64,000 bases of DNA. Origin: an uncultured Pelagibacteraceae bacterium. GTDB taxonomy: Bacteria > Pseudomonadota > Alphaproteobacteria > Pelagibacterales > Pelagibacteraceae. The stretch spans positions 1 through 64,000 of the forward strand of contig CACMOQ010000005.1 in assembly GCA_902615445.1 (NCBI GenBank), written 5' to 3'. How positions within the stretch are numbered: position 1 is the first letter of the stretch; every line of letters starts with the position of its first letter. Under the pieces are notes generated by a model. It saw nothing but the letters and a program-made list of their open reading frames with translations, had not been told where the DNA came from and searched no databases. Shown in pieces: positions 1-7,976 of the stretch. The position numbers and the translations under genes were made by a program.

Positions 1-665
1 TTATCGCTTGTGACAGCTCAGACATTAATCAAATTAAAAAAATTATCAAATATACAAAACCATATAATTTAACTCCCAAATTTGGATTACAATTTTTTTA
101 TTCAAAAAATGGTAGAAAATTTCTAGAAAATTATAAATCTGAATTTATGCTAGACATCAAAGCTTCGGATATCCCACAAACTATATCTTCAGCACTTCAT
201 TCAATAAAAGATTTAAAAAAAATTAAATATATAACAGTTATGGCTAGTGTAGGTCTTAAAGGACTTAAGGCCTTTCAAAAACAAGCATTAAAAATTAATA
301 GATCTATAATTGTGTGTGGTGTAACTATACTTACAAGTCTAGATAATAAATCCTTAAGAGAGATCGGCTATAAAGATAGAGTTGAAAAATTAGTTTTGAA
401 ACAAGCAGCGCTCATAAAAAAAGCTGGACTTAAAGGTATTGTTGCATCAGGATCTGAAGCAAAGATTATTAGAAAAAAATACAAAAACCTTTTTATTCTT
501 ACCCCCGGGATAAGACTTCCTGGTGACAAAACTAATGATCAATCTCGTATTATTACACCAAAAGCAGCTATTCAAGCTGGCGCTTCTGCTATTGTTCTTG
601 GAAGATCTATACACTCTGGAAAAATAAAAAAAAATCTAGAAAGACTAATAGATCATTTAAGCTAA
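1..665 (+). CDS. pyrF: orotidine 5'-phosphate decarboxylase, 5' end cut by the window
   Basis: Decarboxylates OMP to UMP, the last step of de novo pyrimidine synthesis, in the cytoplasm. The frame is open from position 3 to the stop at 663-665, giving about 220 residues. The start lies upstream of the window; the ATG at 147 is internal, because conserved sequence precedes it. The catalytic D-x-K-x-x-D motif is present as DIKASDIPQT (about 147-180) and the phosphate-binding end reads GDKTNDQSRI...ASAIVLGRSI, as in the family. The stop overlaps the trpF start by one base (TAATG), indicating translational coupling in a pyrF-trpFBA-accD-folC operon, an order common in alphaproteobacteria. Confidence 0.93.
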   Translation, partial: IACDSSDINQIKKIIKYTKPYNLTPKFGLQFFYSKNGRKFLENYKSEFMLDIKASDIPQTISSALHSIKDLKKIKYITVMASVGLKGLKAFQKQALKINRSIIVCGVTILTSLDNKSLREIGYKDRVEKLVLKQAALIKKAGLKGIVASGSEAKIIRKKYKNLFILTPGIRLPGDKTNDQSRIITPKAAIQAGASAIVLGRSIHSGKIKKNLERLIDHLS

Positions 666-1294
666 TGTTACTAACATCTAAAATTTGCGGAGTATCTACA
701 TCTGAAGTTTTAAATTATATAATTGACCATCCGTGTTCACCTGGACTAATAGGTTTTATAGTAAATTTTCCAAAATCAAAACGTTATATTAAAAATGATA
801 AACTTAAAAAATTACTGACTATAAATAAAAAAAAATGTCAATTTGTGGCTGTATTGGTCAAACCAGACAACAATGATTTAGAAAAGATAAAAGATTTACC
901 TTTTGATTATTATCAAATTTATGATTGTAATCCTGAAGAATTAAAATTAATTAAAGAAAAATATAGTAAAAAGATTATTTCAGCTATTACTGTAGAAAAA
1001 AAAGATGATGTAAAAAAATATAAGGATTTTGTCTCTATTTCAGATATCATTTTATTCGACTCTATAGGTTATGAAAAATCTTTGAGTTATGATCATAATT
1101 TGTTAAATGAGGTACCTAATAACATTAATAAAATGATCGCAGGAAATATTCAATTTGATGATGATATTGAAAAATTTAAAAATATTTGTAAATATATCGA
1201 TATTTCAGGAGGGCTGGAAACTTCTGGATTAAAAGATATTTTCAAAATAGACATTTTTTTAAATAAGGTTAAGCAGCTAAATAATGAAACTTAA
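665..1294 (+). CDS. trpF: phosphoribosylanthranilate isomerase, divergent
   Basis: Isomerises N-(5'-phosphoribosyl)anthranilate to the deoxyribulose form in tryptophan synthesis. It is a single TIM barrel of 209 aa, the usual length. The N-terminal KICGVST holds the catalytic Cys (residue 8), and the catalytic Asp is probably that of IILFDS near residue 130. The phosphate-binding end reads YIDISGGLETSGLKD, where the family has DVSSGVE...GVKD. The usual GFVF..SPR segment is altered to GFIVNFPKSKRYI and the AGGL loop to AGNIQ, so it is an outlying member. Position immediately upstream of trpB supports the call. It overlaps trpB by 11 nt. Confidence 0.85.
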   Translation: MLLTSKICGVSTSEVLNYIIDHPCSPGLIGFIVNFPKSKRYIKNDKLKKLLTINKKKCQFVAVLVKPDNNDLEKIKDLPFDYYQIYDCNPEELKLIKEKYSKKIISAITVEKKDDVKKYKDFVSISDIILFDSIGYEKSLSYDHNLLNEVPNNINKMIAGNIQFDDDIEKFKNICKYIDISGGLETSGLKDIFKIDIFLNKVKQLNNET

Positions 1295-2513
1295 AAAAGG
1301 TATCCCATTAATAGATCAACATGATAAAAATGGTTTTTGGGGTGGCAAATTTGGAGGAAGTTTTATTCCTGAAACTTTAAAAAAACCAATAGAAGATCTT
1401 ACAAAGGAATTTCAAAAACTTAGGAAAGACAAAAAATTTCTAAGGAAAAAAGACTTTTATTTTAAAAATTATGTGGGATCACCAACTTCTTTTGTAAAAT
1501 TAGAAAATTTATCAAATTATTTAAATGGAGCACAAATTTGGGCAAAGGTGGTCTCTGAAGCCAATGGTGGAGCTCATAAAATATATAACGCAACAGTTCA
1601 TGCTCTTATTTGCAAAGCTATGGGGAAAAAATATATAATTGGTGATACCGGAGCTGGATATGCAGGAAAAATGCTTAGTATGGCAGCAAAAAAATTTGGC
1701 TTGAAGTGCAAAATTTTTATGGGAGCTAAGGACATTAAAAGACAAAGACCCAATTGCGATGCTATAAGAAAAAATGGTGCAGAAATTATTCCTGTTTACT
1801 CTGGTAGCCAAACTTTAGTTGATGCTGTTAGCGAATGCATGAGGTATTGGGTTTCGAATTGTGATAATACTCATATGTGTGTTGGTTCTACAGTTGGTCC
1901 AAATATTTTTGTTAAAATTTGTGGTTTTAGCACAACTCAAATTTCAAGAGAGTTAAAAACTCAACTAAAAGAGAAATTTAAAAAAGTTCCAAAAAAATTA
2001 AAACTTATAAACTGTGTTGGTGGAGGAAGTTCGGCATATGGTTTTTGGAGTGAATTTATAGATTATAATAAAAAACATATTGAACTAATAGGTGTAGAAG
2101 CAGGGGGTCCGAAAAAATCATTATTACATGCTGCACCTTTGAGTAGAAATGCTAAGATCGGAATTTTACATGGGGCAGCGTCATATGTTTGTCAAAATAA
2201 TGAAGGTCAAATTCATGAAACAGAGTCAATAAGTGCTGGCCTTGATTACCCAGGTGTAAGTCCAATTCATTGTTTTTTAAAAGATACTAAAAGAGCAAGG
2301 TATACTTATGCAACTGATGAAGAGGCTTTGAATGCATATCGGTTAGTGACTAAATTTGAGAAGCTTAATCCAAGCCTTGAGCCAAGTCATGCTTTTGCAG
2401 AAGCAATTAAAATCGCTCCCAGGTTAAGCAAAGATACAATAATAATAGTTAACTCATGTGGTGATGCCAAAAAAGATAGGGATATTTTGAGAGATAGATT
2501 GGGTAAGAATTGA
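1284..2513 (+). CDS. trpB: tryptophan synthase beta chain, motif-divergent
   Basis: PLP enzyme condensing indole with serine to give tryptophan; partner of TrpA encoded next. Length 409 aa is normal. The PLP lysine is K99 in GGAHKIYN, but the canonical N-H-T-G-A-H-K-I-N is changed. The catalytic Glu of ETGAGQHG (E. coli E109) is Asp121 in GDTGAGYAG, and the Ser contacting the PLP ring nitrogen (E. coli S377 in NLSGRGDKD) aligns with Cys392 in NSCGDAKKD. Conserved parts include VNCVGGGSSAYG-type phosphate binding, ISAGLDYPGVSP and LEPSHAFAEA (E. coli E350). Family membership is clear; unaltered catalysis is not. Its stop overlaps trpA by 4 nt. Confidence 0.88.
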   Translation: MKLKKGIPLIDQHDKNGFWGGKFGGSFIPETLKKPIEDLTKEFQKLRKDKKFLRKKDFYFKNYVGSPTSFVKLENLSNYLNGAQIWAKVVSEANGGAHKIYNATVHALICKAMGKKYIIGDTGAGYAGKMLSMAAKKFGLKCKIFMGAKDIKRQRPNCDAIRKNGAEIIPVYSGSQTLVDAVSECMRYWVSNCDNTHMCVGSTVGPNIFVKICGFSTTQISRELKTQLKEKFKKVPKKLKLINCVGGGSSAYGFWSEFIDYNKKHIELIGVEAGGPKKSLLHAAPLSRNAKIGILHGAASYVCQNNEGQIHETESISAGLDYPGVSPIHCFLKDTKRARYTYATDEEALNAYRLVTKFEKLNPSLEPSHAFAEAIKIAPRLSKDTIIIVNSCGDAKKDRDILRDRLGKN

Positions 2514-3316
2514 TGAAAAATTCATTAATCAATCAATCTTTTAATAATGCAAGGAAAGAAAATAGACCTGCTCTTCTTACTTACACCGTTGCAGGTGACA
2601 ACACTAAAAAAAAATCTTTGGAAATTTTAAAATCTCTTTCTGATTATGCAGACATTTGCGAATTGGGATTTCCTCATAACACTCCAATAGCTGATGGTGG
2701 CCAAATTCAAACCAGCGCCTACAGAGCAATTAAAAATGGAATAAAAATCAATGATGTATTTTCAATTGTTAGTAAATTTAAAAAATTAAAGAAAAATAAA
2801 CCAATTATTTTGATGGGCTATTACAATATGGTTTATCAGTACAATGAAAATAAATTTATTTCAAAATGTAAAAAAGCTAAGGTAGATGGTTTAATCATCG
2901 TTGACTTACCTTATCCAGAAAATAAAATTTTTGCCGCTAAATGTAAAAAAAATAATATTAATTTTATTCAGCTAATCTCACCCACTACATCAAAATTAAG
3001 ATTAAAGAAGATTATTAACGACTCTCATGATATGATCTATTATATAAGTATGCTCTCTACTACAGGAGGTCTGCTAAAAGTTTCTGCGAACGAAATTATT
3101 AAACAATATCAAAAAATAAAAAAACATAATAAATCAAAAAATGTTGTAATTGGATTCGGAATTACTGAAAAAACGATAAAATCACTTAAAAAAGCTGACG
3201 GATTAGTAGTCGGGAGTGCAATTTGTAAAGAAATTACAAGGTCTATTAAAAAAAGACAAAATGCTGTCACAAATGTTATTAATCTTGTAAAAAAATTAAA
3301 AAATAAAATTAAATGA
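2510..3316 (+). CDS. trpA: tryptophan synthase alpha chain
   Basis: Cleaves indole-3-glycerol phosphate to indole and glyceraldehyde 3-phosphate and channels indole to TrpB. 268 aa, a TIM barrel of normal length. Catalytic residues are in place: Glu51 in ICELGFPHNTP and Asp62 in PIADGG. The flexible loop after strand 6 (usually GVTG/GITG) reads MLSTTGGLL, and the C-terminal phosphate site reads GFGITEK and DGLVVGSAI. Divergence parallels that of TrpF and TrpB beside it. ATGA overlaps join it to trpB upstream and accD downstream. Confidence 0.9.
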   Translation: MMKNSLINQSFNNARKENRPALLTYTVAGDNTKKKSLEILKSLSDYADICELGFPHNTPIADGGQIQTSAYRAIKNGIKINDVFSIVSKFKKLKKNKPIILMGYYNMVYQYNENKFISKCKKAKVDGLIIVDLPYPENKIFAAKCKKNNINFIQLISPTTSKLRLKKIINDSHDMIYYISMLSTTGGLLKVSANEIIKQYQKIKKHNKSKNVVIGFGITEKTIKSLKKADGLVVGSAICKEITRSIKKRQNAVTNVINLVKKLKNKIK

Positions 3317-4242
3317 ATTGGATTACAAAAATAATTAAAGCGGGTGAAAAAATAAAGACTGCTATCCATAAAAGGGCAACAAAAGACGATATTGCAAATA
3401 GTGATTGGACTTCTTGCTGCAAAGGCCCAATCCTAAAAAAAGAATTTGAACAAAACTTATGGGTTTGCCCAGATTGCAATAAGCATCTCAGAATAACTCC
3501 TAAACAGAGATTTGATATCATATTTGGTAAAAATAATTATAAGATATTAAAAACGCCAATACCAAATGATGATCCATTAAACTGGTCAGACTCCAAAACT
3601 TACAAAGAAAGATTGAAAACCGCGAGAAAAAAAACTGGAATGAATTGTGGAATGATGGTTGCATGCGGAACAATACATAACATTAAAATAACGTCCGTTG
3701 CATCAGATTTTAATTTTTTAGGAGCATCCATGGCAGCTGCAGAAGGTGAAGCCTTTTTGTATGGTGTACAATATGCGATAGAAAATAAAACACCTTTTTT
3801 ATGTGTAAGCGCTGGTGGTGGAATGAGAATGATGGAAAGTTTAATTTCTTTATCTCAAATGACCAGAACCACTGTTGCAATTAATGAATTAAAAAAGAAT
3901 AATCTACCCTATCTAGTTTGTATAACTGATCCAACTGCTGGAGGAATTACTGCATCATATGCTATGTTAGGAGATATACATATAGCAGAACCTGGAGCAT
4001 TAATTGCTTTTGCAGGAGCTAGAGTAATTCAAGGAACTGTTAAGGAAGAATTGCCCGAAGGTTTTCAAAAAAGTGAGTATTTAGAAAAAACAGGATTTGT
4101 TGACTTAATAGTTAACAGAAAGGATCTTTCAGAAAAAATAGGTACTTTATTATCAATATTGTTAAAGAAAAATTCTGTTATAAGCACTGATGAGAATGAA
4201 ACTACAGAAGATACTCAGTCGCTTTCAAAAGTTGCATCCTAA
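3313..4242 (+). CDS. accD: acetyl-CoA carboxylase carboxyltransferase subunit beta
   Basis: Beta subunit of the carboxyltransferase that moves carboxyl from biotin-BCCP to acetyl-CoA, the first step of fatty-acid synthesis; the alpha partner AccA is not in this window. 309 aa with an N-terminal zinc ribbon and a crotonase-like domain (DPTAGGITASYAMLGD, AEPGALIAFAGARVI, ELPEGFQKSEYL). The ribbon is odd: the second knuckle is a normal C52-x-x-C55, but the first has adjacent C35-C36 instead of C-x-x-C. The usual SGGARMQEG loop reads AGGGMRMMES. The stop lies 53 nt inside the folC frame. Confidence 0.93.
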   Translation: MNWITKIIKAGEKIKTAIHKRATKDDIANSDWTSCCKGPILKKEFEQNLWVCPDCNKHLRITPKQRFDIIFGKNNYKILKTPIPNDDPLNWSDSKTYKERLKTARKKTGMNCGMMVACGTIHNIKITSVASDFNFLGASMAAAEGEAFLYGVQYAIENKTPFLCVSAGGGMRMMESLISLSQMTRTTVAINELKKNNLPYLVCITDPTAGGITASYAMLGDIHIAEPGALIAFAGARVIQGTVKEELPEGFQKSEYLEKTGFVDLIVNRKDLSEKIGTLLSILLKKNSVISTDENETTEDTQSLSKVAS

Positions 4243-5461
4243 AGAAATTGATCTAAGCTTAGATCGCATTAAAAATTTGTGTGCAAAATTAGGTAATCCT
4301 CAAGATAAAATCAAAGCTATCTCTGTTATTGGAACTAATGGTAAAAATTCTACTATTCAAGCTTGCTATTCAATCTTAAAAGAAGCTCAAATTAATTGCA
4401 ATGTTTATACAAGCCCACATATAAAAAAAATTAATGAGAGATTTGTCTTTAACAACAAAGAATTGTCTGATGACGAATTAGCTACTCTTTTCGAGAAAGT
4501 TGAGGAAATTAATAAAAATCAACCTATAACATTTTTTGAAATACTAACTGCATGTTTCTTCTACAAAGCTGCCGAATATCCAGATAATATCAATTTAGTT
4601 GAGTCTGGCCTTTTTTTCAGATTTGATGCAACAAATATTTTAAAAAAAAACTTAGCTAGTATTATAACTTCAATTAGCAAAGATCACCTTGATTGGCTTC
4701 CAAATTCTGAGCAGACTATTGAAAGAATTGTATTTGAAAAAACTTCTGCCTTATTAGATTCAAATATTATAATAGCTAAACAAAATGATAAACCAACAAT
4801 GAATTTAATAAAAAAAACTATTAAAAAAAATAAATCAAATAAAATTTATTATGATAAGGAATATTATTTCAAAAAAAATGAGGATAATTCGTTTTATTTC
4901 AAGGATGAAAAAGGTGGTTTAAAGTTACCAAAACCTAACGTTTTGGGCCAATTTCAATTAGAAAACATTTCTACTGCAATAGCAACATTGCGACTGCTTA
5001 ATTTAGATATTAATGACAATCATATTAAAAATGGTATTCAAAAGATAAATAATCTTGGGAGACTTCAGCTTATTAAGTCTGGTAAATTAAAAAATTTAGC
5101 AAAAGACAATTCAATTATTCTATCTGGTGACCATAATGAAGATGGAGCCAGAGTCTTGAATGAGTATCTTAGTAGTTTAAATTGTAACAAACATCTTATA
5201 ATTGGCATGATGGACAATAAGGATCATGAGAAATATATTAGTTATTTTAAAAATATTTCTTCAATAACTACAGTTGATATTCCTAACCAACCTAATTCGA
5301 TCTCTGGTAAAAAATTGAAAGATAAATTTAAAAATTTTTCAAATGTTAGTTATAAAGAAAGTATTAAGAAAGCTATAAAGTCAAAAAAACTAAAACACGG
5401 AGATTTATTGCTTATCACAGGATCACTTTATTTGTGTGGAGAAGTTTTAAATCTAAATTAG
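4190..5461 (+). CDS. folC: bifunctional folylpolyglutamate / dihydrofolate synthase
   Basis: Adds glutamate to dihydropteroate and tetrahydrofolates; Mur-ligase fold, 423 aa. The start at 4190 (or ATG 4196) lies inside the end of accD and gives the family's N-terminus FQKLHPKEIDLSLDRI. The P-loop at residues 48-54 reads GTNGKNS, whereas the family has GTNGKGS, a rare change in a nucleotide-binding loop. Further motifs are FRFDATNIL and SKDHLDWL in the central domain and LSGDHNEDGA in the C-terminal domain. It ends the plus-strand operon and overlaps trxA on the other strand by 4 nt. Confidence 0.9.
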   Translation: MRMKLQKILSRFQKLHPKEIDLSLDRIKNLCAKLGNPQDKIKAISVIGTNGKNSTIQACYSILKEAQINCNVYTSPHIKKINERFVFNNKELSDDELATLFEKVEEINKNQPITFFEILTACFFYKAAEYPDNINLVESGLFFRFDATNILKKNLASIITSISKDHLDWLPNSEQTIERIVFEKTSALLDSNIIIAKQNDKPTMNLIKKTIKKNKSNKIYYDKEYYFKKNEDNSFYFKDEKGGLKLPKPNVLGQFQLENISTAIATLRLLNLDINDNHIKNGIQKINNLGRLQLIKSGKLKNLAKDNSIILSGDHNEDGARVLNEYLSSLNCNKHLIIGMMDNKDHEKYISYFKNISSITTVDIPNQPNSISGKKLKDKFKNFSNVSYKESIKKAIKSKKLKHGDLLLITGSLYLCGEVLNLN

Positions 5462-5775
5462 ATATTTTTATCTAAAAATTCTTTCATGTGACTTTCTGGG
5501 ACGCCACCTACTTTTCTGTCTACTTCTACACCTTTTTTATAAATAATTACCGTGGGAACACCTCTAATACCTGCTGCACTACCTGTATTAATTCCCCCGT
5601 CTTCAATATCAGCATAATAAAATCCAGCCTTACCTTTATATTCTCCAGCTAATTTATCCATCACAGGTTTTAATGTTTTGCAAGGTCCACACCAAGCAGC
5701 ACTAAATTGAATTACGGATACATCTTCATTTTTGATTTTACTATCAAAATCTTCATCTTTAAAATCTATTAGCAT
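5458..5775 (-). CDS. trxA: thioredoxin
   Basis: Cytoplasmic dithiol-disulfide reductant for ribonucleotide reductase and other targets. 105 aa with the classical active site WCGPCK (Cys29 and Cys32), the cis-proline segment GVPTVIIYKKG and the following GGVPE turn. No signal peptide. It is the last gene of a minus-strand run rmuC - PD-(D/E)XK nuclease - ExoI - trxA, 34 nt after the ExoI stop, and faces folC with a 4-nt overlap. Confidence 0.97.
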   Translation of the reverse strand: MLIDFKDEDFDSKIKNEDVSVIQFSAAWCGPCKTLKPVMDKLAGEYKGKAGFYYADIEDGGINTGSAAGIRGVPTVIIYKKGVEVDRKVGGVPESHMKEFLDKNI

Positions 5776-5809
5776 TGAACCTTTCTAGTTATAAGTTTAT
5801 ATATGTCAA

Positions 5810-7246
5810 CTAGGCAATTTCATATTTTTTTTCAATCGACATTATAAATGCATTAATTTCATCTAATTTTTTTAATTCATTTTCATCATCTCTATTTGAA
5901 GCTTGATCTCTTAAATAGTCAATTTCAGTATATGCCATATTTACAGTTTGCCATTTTTCTTTATTTTTACTTAGAATTCTTCTCGCTATCTCACTTTTAA
6001 TATTTTTATAAAGATCAGGCGGTAGAATTTGTGGTGCTTCTTGATAAATAATTTTTTGACCAAACCAGCAACATCTTTTATCCTGAAACTTATCAAGTAA
6101 ACGTAACTTGTCTTCCCATGATGAACTGTGCCAAGTTTTGAATAATGCTGTATCCTTATTTGGTATAAATTTTTCATAAAGAGTTTCCTCAGGGAGTAAA
6201 TCCTCTTGAGTTTTCAATTGTTCTTTTTCTTCCGCAGCTTCTCTATTTATTATTTGAATATTTTTACAAAAATTTTCATTATTTCTAACTAATTGTGCTC
6301 TCTTTTTTATAGTTTCTAAATCTAACTCTGTGTATGGTTTCTGTTTTAGTGCAAATTCTTTATCTAAAACTACTGGAGCCTTATTTGTCTTTAAAACTCT
6401 CAAAGCTTTTGGACTAAATTTTTTTAATGTATCTCTTAGCTGATCAACTGATAAGTTTAATAATGGCTCTGGATCCCTTCTCAAATCCCAAAGATATCCC
6501 CAGGATGCATACGAAGGGTGAAAGCATTGATTTGGGTGTAATGTGCTTACTAAATACATCATATTTCTCCCCTTCACATTTTCAAAAATTGAATACACCC
6601 CATCACTTTTCAAAATTGTCTCAACACTTGATTTTGTTGATGTTTTTAAAAATGTTTGCCAATTTTCTTTATGTTTCTCCTTTATAATTTTTAATACTTT
6701 CAAGGAATTTTGAGCATCCACATAAGCTGTATGGCTGGCAGATGTGTCAAAACCCTGCATTCTAGACAAAGATTCTAATGCTAGACTTGGATTTCCTGCC
6801 TCTGTTAATTCTGTTTTTAAAGTCTCTGAGTTTAAAGTTTGAGCTGCTCTAGCTATATGTAAACCATCGTGTTCACTATTGGGCGACGAATGTGTAGCAT
6901 AGGGATAGCGATTACCCTTAAAAAAATTAAAATGAAACATTCTTCGATCAAAATTTAGATTTGACCAACCCATAAACATTGCTGGAGCACATTTTGAGAA
7001 AAAATTTTCAACAGCCCCCAAGAAATCATAATGCGAATAATTACCTTTAGTTAATAAATCAATACTAGTTGAATTAACAAGTAAAGCTTTTGCGCTTGGC
7101 ACCTCGCCCTCTGGCATTCTGCCTCTGATATTTAGTTTTCCAATTTCTTTTAAATTTTTGTCGACTACAACAGCTCCTACTTCAATAATAGATCCCCATA
7201 TCGTTGAGTTCGTGGTTTCAGTATCATAAATTACAATTTTATCCAT
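5810..7246 (-). CDS. sbcB: exodeoxyribonuclease I-like 3'-5' exonuclease
   Basis: DEDDh-family exonuclease resembling E. coli ExoI, which degrades single-stranded DNA 3' to 5' in repair and recombination. 478 aa, like ExoI (about 475). Exo I motif YDTETT is near residues 7-12, Exo II is NLNFDRRMFHFNF and Exo III is SHTAYVDAQNSLKV, giving the D, E, D, H and D metal ligands. The region between Exo II and III (YPYATHSSPNSEHDGL...LAL) follows ExoI order, and the C-terminal half is the expected SH3-like/helical extension, less conserved. It lies 6 nt after the PD-(D/E)XK gene. The symbol is by similarity; another DEDDh exonuclease is the alternative. Confidence 0.8.
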   Translation of the reverse strand: MDKIVIYDTETTNSTIWGSIIEVGAVVVDKNLKEIGKLNIRGRMPEGEVPSAKALLVNSTSIDLLTKGNYSHYDFLGAVENFFSKCAPAMFMGWSNLNFDRRMFHFNFFKGNRYPYATHSSPNSEHDGLHIARAAQTLNSETLKTELTEAGNPSLALESLSRMQGFDTSASHTAYVDAQNSLKVLKIIKEKHKENWQTFLKTSTKSSVETILKSDGVYSIFENVKGRNMMYLVSTLHPNQCFHPSYASWGYLWDLRRDPEPLLNLSVDQLRDTLKKFSPKALRVLKTNKAPVVLDKEFALKQKPYTELDLETIKKRAQLVRNNENFCKNIQIINREAAEEKEQLKTQEDLLPEETLYEKFIPNKDTALFKTWHSSSWEDKLRLLDKFQDKRCCWFGQKIIYQEAPQILPPDLYKNIKSEIARRILSKNKEKWQTVNMAYTEIDYLRDQASNRDDENELKKLDEINAFIMSIEKKYEIA

Positions 7247-7252
7247 TTTGTA

Positions 7253-7939
7253 TTAAACTAAATTATTTATTTCATTGAACTTTTTTAATCTACCTAAAAA
7301 CAAATTTTGATATGTTATTAGTTCAGGTCCTTGAATTTTAAACTTTTGAAACAAATTATCCACTGTACAAACTAAAATAACACATGCATTAATATTTGAA
7401 TTATAAACAACATTGTGTGCTAAAGAGTATGCAGCGGTTTGTAAAAACCAAGAGTCTATGTACTCAGCTTTTTTTGGTTTGTTAGACTGTTTAAAATCAA
7501 TAATTGTTTCTTTTCCTTCATAAACACCCACGCAGTCTGCTGTGCCCGCATATCTCTTAGGATAATACATTGTGCACTCTACACCGTATATTTCTTCTAA
7601 TCTGTTTGTTAAGCCTTTATCAATAATTTCTTTTGCCATTTTTTTAAATTGTTCATTATCTTCAAAGAAACTTAGATTTTCTCTACCTAAAAGAAAAGAC
7701 TCTAAATAGCCATGCATCTGTGAGCCTCTGCTACTTGCTGCTTTTGTAATAGCTTCAGCTTCTTTGTAACCAGTTCTTTCGCGCCAATTAGCTAAAGCTG
7801 CTTTATCTTCTTCGGACTTTGTTGCATCAAGTATTGAAGTCACACTAGGTAATTTAGCTTCACCCAAAACATATCTTCTTATTCCATCCTCTGTCGCTCT
7901 TGAACTTATAGGATAGTTGTATTTTTTGTTCCAACGCAT
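7253..7939 (-). CDS. PD-(D/E)XK nuclease, MGME1-like
   Basis: Probable DNA exonuclease of the PD-(D/E)XK superfamily, closest in motif order to mitochondrial MGME1 and phage RecB-like nucleases. Visible motifs are RGSQMHGYLESFL (motif I helix), YAGTADCVGVYEG (the Asp), TIIDFKQSNKP (the D-x-K) and SWFLQTAAYSLA (the Q-x-x-x-Y helix). The frame is open up to an ATG at 8008, but the 23 extra residues overlap rmuC and look non-conserved; I choose the ATG at 7939, giving 228 aa starting MRWNKKYNYP. Between rmuC and the ExoI gene, in a nuclease cluster. Substrate polarity cannot be read from sequence. Confidence 0.75.
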   Translation of the reverse strand: MRWNKKYNYPISSRATEDGIRRYVLGEAKLPSVTSILDATKSEEDKAALANWRERTGYKEAEAITKAASSRGSQMHGYLESFLLGRENLSFFEDNEQFKKMAKEIIDKGLTNRLEEIYGVECTMYYPKRYAGTADCVGVYEGKETIIDFKQSNKPKKAEYIDSWFLQTAAYSLAHNVVYNSNINACVILVCTVDNLFQKFKIQGPELITYQNLFLGRLKKFNEINNLV

Positions 7940-7976
7940 GTGATTTCTTATAGTCGGTATTATCTGAAAAAAGAAA

